Source of the DNA: a virus
Direction: 5' to 3' (one strand)
IMG/VR virus record: IMGVR_UViG_3300027816_000087
Span: 1 to 64,000 of that record
Length of the DNA stretch: 64,000 nucleotides
Position 1 is the first letter of the stretch. Every line of letters starts with the position of its first letter. The translations under genes and the position numbers were made by a program. The notes under the pieces are model-generated. The model was given only the letters and a program-made list of their open reading frames with translations. It had not been told where the DNA came from and did not search any database. Below, in pieces: positions 54,310 through 62,800 of this stretch.

Positions 54310-57300
54310 TTAAATATACTCTATGTCACCACCGTTTTCAAGAATTTGTCTTATTTGATCTTCTGTTAAATCATATTCTTCACCTTCATTATAACTCACT
54401 TCTCCTCCTAATTCAAAATATTTTTTAAGATCTTTCATTTTTTTATATAAGATATTATCTTCATATTTTACAAATAAAGAAGCAAGTTTATTAAATTGAT
54501 CTTGAGTTAAATCTCTAATCTTTAAATTAGCACCAACTCCTAATTCTTTTAAAATAAATTTAGAAGAATCAGTAATTTTATTAGGATCACCAGTAACCCA
54601 TTTATTCCTAGCCTGTTCTATAGTAAAATCACTATAATCTGGTCCCGACAAAAGTTTTTTGTGTGCATCCCATCCTTCATCTAAAGATTTAAATTTAGCT
54701 ACATGTCCTTTGTTATCATACGCTCCTTTTTCAGCTCCCCATTGACTTGTAAACTTACCAAAGTGAATGTTACCAGGATTGTTATGTGTTAAAGCTATAC
54801 TTTCTCCAGTTTTTTTATCATTCTTTTTTCCTTCATAGGGAAAGAAACTTATATGAACATGAGTGGTATGTGGATTATTGCCATTAGCTTTAGTGGGTAT
54901 ATATTTATGCCAACCTTCTTGTGGATTCCATACTCTTCTATTAAATATAACATATTTTACTCTTTTTTCTTTTGCTTGACTAATAATCTGTTCAGCAATC
55001 TTATTACCTTGATCAATGTTAACTATACCAATATCAAGAGCATTACCTGTATTATGATCACTTTCTCTTTGTCTATGTTTTTTATCACCCCATATACCAG
55101 ACATTCTTACACCTGCATATTGTTTAAGAATTTCATCCCATGTTTGTTCTATCACAGGATTTACACCAGCAAAATTATATTTTTTTGGTTTAGACGAAGA
55201 TGATGATGGTGGAGTTGTTGTTGTATTTGTAGTTTGTGGTTGAACAGAAGAAGCAGGTGTTTCAACAACAACTTCAGGAGTAACTATAGGAGAAAATTCA
55301 GTTTCTGGAACTACTAGTTGCTCACCAATAATACCTCCACCAAATTGAGCAAACTGTTGTGTACCTACTATTGCACCTGGCATATTAGATGTGTACATTC
55401 CTTTATTTACTGTATACTCATTAGGTCTAAATGCTCCAGTTTGTGTATAGTCTCCTCTAGATCCTGATACAGAAGGCATTACAGGTTGTGTAAATATTTT
55501 ATTTCTTAAATTCTTTTCATAACTTTTTTGAAAATCTCTATGTTGTTTTTCAGCAGCAAGTCTATTACCAAGAGCAAATCCTGTATTTAAACCTTTAGCT
55601 ACTTGAGTAAAAGCAGCTGCGCCTTTTTTATCCATCCATTCTCCAAACTTACCAAAAAGATATCTAGGAGCTTTTGTAGTGGTACTAGTTATTACATTAC
55701 CATACATATCTGTTTCCTTAGAAGGATCGTATGTAGGATCACCCTCCCATTTCATATCCATAATACTTTTTCCACTTGGAGGATCAATAACAGAGTTTGC
55801 TAAATTTTGATTATACCACTGAACCCATGTAGTTGTAGTTGAAGTTGTAGAAAATGGATCACCAAATGTCTCATCATCCATAGATGGTGGTTTAAACATA
55901 GCAAAAATATTAGGATCTTGAATACACTTTGTAGGATCATTTGGATCAGGCATATAACCAGGATCACAATTAGGTGGTGTTCCTCCTCCTTGCATTTTAG
56001 AAAGAACAGATCCTCCATGTCTTTTTTGTTTTAAATAAAAAGCAGCTCCACCTGTATGATTAAAATTATCATATCTATTTTGATCTTTATTTGTTATAAC
56101 GCCATCTTTTGTAAACAAACCTCTAGCAAATGTACCATTATCAAGTGGAATTAATTTAATTACTGATAGACCTGTTGCTTTTTTAAACTGTTCAACATAG
56201 TCATCAATATTTTTTAAAGAACCTGCAACTAGTACTTTTTTCTTTAAATCAGGTGTAGCTAAAATATACCTACCACCTCCAACAGCTCCAAATGATTCAT
56301 GACCTTTATCAATTTGTTTTTTAGGAATTAAAATATTTAAATTAACTGTTGGATTACCGTTTTCATCAAAAGCCATTGCTGTTCTTGCTACCTCATAATT
56401 AGATGTAGCATCACTATACATGTATTTTCCATTCTTTTCTTTTGCAATTCCAGTAATTTCCGCAGATCTAAAATCAGCCATTTCTAAATTCTTTCCTTTC
56501 AAATTTTTACCATAATCTAAATAGAATTTACCTTCAGCATCAATTCCCCCGTATATTTTATCATCTGCTATTTCATTATCGCTGTATCTTCTAATTGTAT
56601 TTGTACCATTATTATCAGTATACCCCTCACCCATTCCATATTCTTTTGCAAATGGTGTTATAACAAAACCTTCCGTTTTAATATCACCTAATCTACTACC
56701 TCTATTTCTTGCTCCTAATCTTAAACTAGAACTGCTTAGATCAAGCCATAATGGTTTTGTAATATATCTTTTATTCTTTTTATCATACGCTTCATTTTTA
56801 TCATACATTTCTATTGCACTACCTTCTGCATATGGTGTACTTTCAAGTACTAATGGTGATTGACTAACAACTGGTTTTTCTACTTTTGGAATTGAAATTG
56901 TTGACTTTGATTTATTAAGATCATCACCTTCTTTAAGTGCATTTTTTCTTGCAAAATAATTTTGACCGAGTTGAAATATATCATTAACACCGCTGCTTAT
57001 TCTTTCTATGTTTTTAGTAGGATCTAAAAATTCACCCAAAAAAAGTCCAGCAGCTTTAGTACCAAGATTTAAATAATCAAAAAAACCTAAGTTGTTTTTT
57101 TGATTTTGTTTATTAGGTAAACCTTCTTCAGGTAATACATCAAACTCAGTATATTCTTCTTTTCTTTGTGAAATAGGTTGTTGACCAGGTCTAAATGGAA
57201 TTTGAAGCAAACTTCTAGAATAATCTAAATATTTATTAAACTGATCCATTGCTCCTTTTTTAGCTTTAATTTCTTGAATTTGTTTTTTAGTTACAGGTGA

Positions 57301-59820
57301 TGTAACTACCACTTCAGGAAGAACAAAAGCTTCTTCACCTTCTTGTATGGTTTTATAATAACCACCAGGATCTGCAGTGTAATCTTCAGTAGTAGGATCA
57401 GATGAGTATTCTTCAGTAGAGACACTTGGTTTTTTATTCATTGCTGCATATTGAGAAGCATTATTAAAACCAAACTGAGGCATTGTCCCCATTCCTTTAT
57501 TAATGTCCATAGTAGCAATATCTAAAAGAGCATTTAGTTTATCAGCATTATAATTACTTCTAGCTTCTTCTTTTCCAGGAAGAGATGAATGTCTATCTAA
57601 TCCTGCTTTATTTTTTGCATGCAATTGCTCAATTGTTTCAACACTAACTGGAGTAAATGATTGTTGATGAGCTAAAAGAATATCTTGATTTTGTCTAAGT
57701 TTTTCAAGAAGCTCTAAGTTTTTTGCTGCCGAATAATCATACCCTTCAACACCATATTCTTTAGCAAGTTGTCCTCTAAATGGTTTAGATCCTTGATACC
57801 CTTTTGTTGCTAAATAGTCTACAATACTTGAACCTGTATATTCTGCACCATCTTGTGCTTTTACTAAACCACCATCTTGTTTTTTATTTCTTTGACTTCC
57901 TAAATATGCTCCTGAAGCTACTGATCCTGTACCAAGTCCTAATTGAAGTGCTGTTTCTCCAACTTTACCCCAATCAATAACTCTAGATGGTGTTTCACCA
58001 AAAGTAAAAAATCTTCCTGTTTCACCAAAAGGATCTATTTCACCTCTATTCATTCTAGAAATTTCATCAAAGTTTACTTCAAATTTTTGAGGTCCTCCAG
58101 GTTTAGTAAAATATTGTTTTGGGTTACGAATCATTTGTCCAAGATCCCTTGTATTTAATAATCCAGATTGTAAAGGTTGACCTTGAATCCCACTTTTACC
58201 TACAAAATTAAAACTACCCGATGTCAGATTAGGTTTAGGACTTTCAGAAATTAAAGTTCCAAAATTTCTACTATATTGACCTTGATAAGGTTTAATAAGC
58301 TCTAAAGGATCTGGAGTATGTCCATATAGTCTATTTAACCAATATCTTGTATTTTTATCCCATATCTTACCTGTTGGATCTATAACTAATCCTTGGTCAT
58401 TATTCGTAGGAATTGATTTACCAATTCCTTTAAAATTTTTTCTAAACCAATGTTCTACAGGACCAATTTTTAAATCCTTTAATAAACTTGGTATTTTATG
58501 TTGCACATCTTCAAACGATCTTCCTGGTATAATCTGTTCTGGTATATCAACAAGTCTAGTTTCATACATTTTAGTTTTAGGATTAAATGATTGTATTGTA
58601 GCTTGTCTTGTTGATGTAGAAGTTGGTGCTACAAGTCTACTAGCAGTTCTACCTGCCATTGGTATTGCTCTAGCTCCTAAAGAAAGTGCACCTTCTAACA
58701 AAGGTGCTGCTGTTAAACCAACATTTAATATTCTACCTAATCTTTCTTTATACTTATTTGCTTCATCTAAATCTCTTTGTGTAGTTCCTTCAGGAATACC
58801 TAGTACTTCTGTTCTATATTTATTAACATCATCTACTTTTTGCTGCGCAACCTTTCTTTCATAATCTGTTCTATTATCTTGACCAACTGTTACATTTGAT
58901 TTTTTCTGTGTTTGTTGTTGACGTATTTGTTGAGCAACAGGCCTACTTGCTCCTGTTTTTTTCATTATTTGTTTAACAACTTGTTCCTCTTTAATTTGTG
59001 GTTGAATTGCAGCTTTTGTTCCAACACTCATTCCTCTGTTTACTATATCCCCTTGACTACCATATTGTTTATCTCTAACTTGAAGATAACCAGGAAGCGA
59101 AGCGTTACTACCACCTGGTTGAAATTGAGTTAATGCACCACCTGCTCTAAAATATGAAGGTGCAATTTGATTTTTAGGAGTATATCTTTCATTAACTAAA
59201 TTTTCTATATCATTTTTATTTAGTTTGTAGTCTTGAAAATATCTCATTATAGTTTCACGACTTGGAGTGGGATTATTAAACGTAGATCTCACCCAAGGAA
59301 TATAAGGTTGTGAAGAATATGCACGAGGATCTTTCCCTTCTATTGGATTACCTTGTTCATCAAAATAGTTATTGTATTGAGATTGATTTAATCTATTATT
59401 TCTTTCTAGTTGATTAGCAGCAAAAAATTCATCATATGTTAAACCAGGATAATTTTTACTTGTTTGCTCCCATTCTTTTTTTAACATCTCATTCTCATTC
59501 TCAAGTCCTACTTTTGATGTTATATTTTGCCAAGGAGTTGTAGGTTTTGCTTCTTTTTGTTTGTTAATAATATTCATCATCCTATTATCAACAAAATTAT
59601 CTGGATTGTTACAACCTCCTTTGCCACATGTTGCAGCTGGTCTTGTACTTTCACTTGTAACATTAAACCCACCAACTGCTTTTACTAAACCACCATACCT
59701 TTTTTGTACTAGTTTTTTAGCTTCAGGAAACATGCCAAAGAATGCTTGTTCTGTTGGAAACAATTTGTAGAAATCTTTTTCATTTTCTACACCAGCCATT
59801 TTTAAAAATTCTTTCTTCAT
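54310..59820 (-). CDS. Giant virion protein with two cell-wall hydrolase-like domains (1836 aa)
   Basis: The ATG at 59820 is preferred; a TTG nine codons upstream would overlap the previous stop. The long N-terminal and middle parts are mostly unrecognised and contain GG-boxes (KRYGGLVKAVGGF, FRAGGALTQFQPGGS, KKQDGGLVKAQDG, KRHGGSVLSKMQGGG, LGGEVSYNEG). Near residues 1560-1665 lies an M15-like peptidase pattern: SDH1589-NTGNALD1596-IG and THV-H-type H1654-V-H1656-IS. Residues ~1675-1800 start NNPGNIHFGKFTSQWG and contain FKSLDEGWDAHKKLL, like phage virion-associated muramidase domains. Together they could cut peptidoglycan cross-links and glycans during DNA entry. Hydrolase roles inferred from motifs. 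Confidence 0.77.
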   Translation of the reverse strand: MKKEFLKMAGVENEKDFYKLFPTEQAFFGMFPEAKKLVQKRYGGLVKAVGGFNVTSESTRPAATCGKGGCNNPDNFVDNRMMNIINKQKEAKPTTPWQNITSKVGLENENEMLKKEWEQTSKNYPGLTYDEFFAANQLERNNRLNQSQYNNYFDEQGNPIEGKDPRAYSSQPYIPWVRSTFNNPTPSRETIMRYFQDYKLNKNDIENLVNERYTPKNQIAPSYFRAGGALTQFQPGGSNASLPGYLQVRDKQYGSQGDIVNRGMSVGTKAAIQPQIKEEQVVKQIMKKTGASRPVAQQIRQQQTQKKSNVTVGQDNRTDYERKVAQQKVDDVNKYRTEVLGIPEGTTQRDLDEANKYKERLGRILNVGLTAAPLLEGALSLGARAIPMAGRTASRLVAPTSTSTRQATIQSFNPKTKMYETRLVDIPEQIIPGRSFEDVQHKIPSLLKDLKIGPVEHWFRKNFKGIGKSIPTNNDQGLVIDPTGKIWDKNTRYWLNRLYGHTPDPLELIKPYQGQYSRNFGTLISESPKPNLTSGSFNFVGKSGIQGQPLQSGLLNTRDLGQMIRNPKQYFTKPGGPQKFEVNFDEISRMNRGEIDPFGETGRFFTFGETPSRVIDWGKVGETALQLGLGTGSVASGAYLGSQRNKKQDGGLVKAQDGAEYTGSSIVDYLATKGYQGSKPFRGQLAKEYGVEGYDYSAAKNLELLEKLRQNQDILLAHQQSFTPVSVETIEQLHAKNKAGLDRHSSLPGKEEARSNYNADKLNALLDIATMDINKGMGTMPQFGFNNASQYAAMNKKPSVSTEEYSSDPTTEDYTADPGGYYKTIQEGEEAFVLPEVVVTSPVTKKQIQEIKAKKGAMDQFNKYLDYSRSLLQIPFRPGQQPISQRKEEYTEFDVLPEEGLPNKQNQKNNLGFFDYLNLGTKAAGLFLGEFLDPTKNIERISSGVNDIFQLGQNYFARKNALKEGDDLNKSKSTISIPKVEKPVVSQSPLVLESTPYAEGSAIEMYDKNEAYDKKNKRYITKPLWLDLSSSSLRLGARNRGSRLGDIKTEGFVITPFAKEYGMGEGYTDNNGTNTIRRYSDNEIADDKIYGGIDAEGKFYLDYGKNLKGKNLEMADFRSAEITGIAKEKNGKYMYSDATSNYEVARTAMAFDENGNPTVNLNILIPKKQIDKGHESFGAVGGGRYILATPDLKKKVLVAGSLKNIDDYVEQFKKATGLSVIKLIPLDNGTFARGLFTKDGVITNKDQNRYDNFNHTGGAAFYLKQKRHGGSVLSKMQGGGTPPNCDPGYMPDPNDPTKCIQDPNIFAMFKPPSMDDETFGDPFSTTSTTTTWVQWYNQNLANSVIDPPSGKSIMDMKWEGDPTYDPSKETDMYGNVITSTTTKAPRYLFGKFGEWMDKKGAAAFTQVAKGLNTGFALGNRLAAEKQHRDFQKSYEKNLRNKIFTQPVMPSVSGSRGDYTQTGAFRPNEYTVNKGMYTSNMPGAIVGTQQFAQFGGGIIGEQLVVPETEFSPIVTPEVVVETPASSVQPQTTNTTTTPPSSSSSKPKKYNFAGVNPVIEQTWDEILKQYAGVRMSGIWGDKKHRQRESDHNTGNALDIGIVNIDQGNKIAEQIISQAKEKRVKYVIFNRRVWNPQEGWHKYIPTKANGNNPHTTHVHISFFPYEGKKNDKKTGESIALTHNNPGNIHFGKFTSQWGAEKGAYDNKGHVAKFKSLDEGWDAHKKLLSGPDYSDFTIEQARNKWVTGDPNKITDSSKFILKELGVGANLKIRDLTQDQFNKLASLFVKYEDNILYKKMKDLKKYFELGGEVSYNEGEEYDLTEDQIRQILENGGDIEYI
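59110..59142 (-). repeat. Paired GG-box in the 1836-aa protein (AGGALTQFQPGG)
   Basis: AGGALTQFQPGGSNASLP carries the same two Gly-Gly pairs at eight-residue spacing as the units in the neighbouring gene, showing the motif is shared across genes. A further pair of GG elements lies at 59668-59694 (YGGLVKAVGGF). Confidence 0.7.
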
Positions 59821-59825
59821 ATTAG

Positions 59826-62800
59826 TTAGTTGTAGTTTTCTAGCCAATTAGTTTGTCCAGTATTTTTAACATTAAACCCTTTATTTGCAATAGGTAAAGA
59901 AGAACCCTCCACTCCTACTAATAAATTATTTAAATTGTTTAATTTCTCAAAATCATTTCCATGAATATTAAATAAATCAAGAAAATGTTCATATCTTAAT
60001 CTCTTCTCTGAATCTTTATTTTGAATAGCTTCCTCATAAGATTTTTTAGCTTTTTCGTAAATATTTTTAAAATCTTCGGATGTAGTGTTTGCTGCAGGAT
60101 CAATTCCGTATTCTGTTCTAAGTTCCATCAAGGCTCTGTAAAGTTCTGAATTTTTCATATTTTTTACATTTCCTTTTTTATTCACTCTAAAATTAGGAAA
60201 TCCTGTTCCAGTCATCCAATCATAAGCATAACCAGCATCTCTATCAAAATTAGCTTGAGCCCATTTACCAGCAGCTTCTTTTGATAAATCTGGTTTACCA
60301 ATTCTTTCATAAAGATGTTGTGCATAAACTTCAGGTCCAGCAAATCCAGAATATATTTGATCACTATATTGATCTAGAATTGGTTCAACAGTTTTATGAA
60401 GATCTCTATGTTTGCCCTCATGTTTTATAGGTTCTTCTGTTCTTGAAAGCTGATGAGCTTTTATATAACGATCTCTTAATTCTGGATTTTTATTTATATA
60501 GCCAAATCCTGGTTTTTTTAATTGTTCTTCTATTGAAAGATATGGGTTAGCTATTTCTATTGTTTCATCATAAGGCATGTATTGTCCTAAAAGACCTTGT
60601 GGAATTAAATAATGAACTCCTTTATACTCAATACCTTTAGAAACATCAGATGGAAGTTTACTAAAATTTTCTAATACTTGTTTAGCTTCATTGCTAATTC
60701 TTGGATCAGAATGGTTTACACGTGCTGTATACCAATCTAAAAGTTCTTTTCTTGCTTTATTTAAAATATCTACATCAGATTGAAGAGGAGGATATTTTGT
60801 TGTTTCATCTGTAGTTAAAAATCCACCTGGTGCAAATTGTTGTAATTGTCCACCTGCTTTAAATTCTTTTCTATCTTCTTCATTTAATATACCTGTATTT
60901 GAAATACTCGTTCCTGTGTATAATTTATTTTCAGATAGATATTTCATAAAATCATCTGCCTCATTTCCTCTTAATAATCTTCTATGGGGAAGATTATCTA
61001 AACCACGCCACTCTACCATTCTATCAGCTTTAGACAATATCCTTTGATTTGCTCTTGGTGTTTTATATAATTGTTCAAAATTTGGTCCATAATTAAGATC
61101 CTCAGATTCTCTAGATGCTCTAATAATATCATCAGTAAGAACTACATCATCTACCGATTTTCCAAGAGGTTTGCTAGGTCCTACTTTTACTGTAACACTA
61201 CCTTTTAGTTCATTTTCCCAATCTCTAAGTTGTCTTCTAGTATCTCTTCTAGATAAACCTTTATAATCTCTTAAATAATCTTTTGCTATACCTTTCATTC
61301 TATCCATTGTCCATTCACTAGGATTATAATTACGATGATATGCAAATGCTAGTTCAGGATTATCAACAAACATTTGATTAAAATCTTGCAATCTTTTAAA
61401 AGGATTTTCATTTCCAAAACCAGTAAGGGTACCTGTATTAGGAGCTGTTTTATTTATTATTACATCTCTAAAATATTCATTATTTATTCTTGGATCAATT
61501 TCTTTTCTAACAAATCTTTTAGCTTCTCTCCATGCTTTATCTTTATTATCAGGATATTGTAACATGTAATATTTGTACATATCAGCTAAAACATTATTTC
61601 TATTTTGTTCAACTGTTGTTCCACTTTGATTTAAATTTGGATAATTCTTTCCAAATTCAACATCTATAATCCCTCTATCAATATTCCAATGTTTATCACC
61701 TTTAAATGGAACAGACATAGCATCTTTTTTGTTAGATGCATTTCTATACCAATAAAGAAAATCTACATCTTCACCTGACGTTGGCATTTCTGTAAACTTT
61801 CTTATTTCATCCTCTGTTTTATATGGAGTTACTGTTCTACGTATAGCATAATCTGTTTTACCACCAACAGATGGATTATGTACATATCTAGTTTCTTTTG
61901 GTAAAGTTGTAGTGTCTGTTGTTACAAATCCACCAGGTTGAAATTGTTTAAACTGACCACCACGTTTGTAATTACCTTGTGTTGTTAAATTACCATAATA
62001 TGTTCCTGTTTCATAACGTCTTTGATTTTCTTTTTGTAGAAAATCCATCATATCATCTGCCTCTTTTCTAGTCTTAAAAAAAACTTCTCTTGGTTGATTT
62101 TGTCCTTCAGAATTTAATTCACTAAATCTTAAAACATAATCTCCTGATTGATTAGGTTGTATACTAGGTTGTCTATTTATTGATGGAGTTCCAACACTCA
62201 AAGGTTCTATACCAATTGTATTACGAACCATTTTTAATTGTGGTGGTAAAGAAGAAACGCTAGGAGGAATAACTTTGTTTTCTGGTTTATCGCCATATAA
62301 TTTTTCCCATTCAAGATTTTCTTTTTTACTTCTTAAATGAGGTGGTTTTATATATAAAGGATCATAATCAAAAACTTCAACATTTCCACCTGGATAACCT
62401 GATAAATTTCCTGATACAGGTTCATATCGAATTACTCTTTGTGGCTTTACTCTTTTATCAACAAGTGCAAATGGTGAAACTAAATTTTGAGCTGGCGTAA
62501 CAATATCTCTATAATAAAGTTGATTATTACTATTTGATTTTTGTATTTGTTCAAGAGATTTACGCTCTAAATCTCTAATTTGTGAAGGTGATAAATTATA
62601 TATTTTTTTATAAAGAGCATCGTAAAATGCACCTGGGGGATGTTTATAAAAACTTAAATTTCCTTCTTTTAGTTTATTATACTCACGATTTGAAATAGAT
62701 GGTTGATTAAAAGTTTTAGTACTAGTGCGTTTTAATCTTCCTTGTCTTACTTCATTTTCATAAAAATTGTTAAGTGCAATTTGTGAATTGTATAAAGCTT

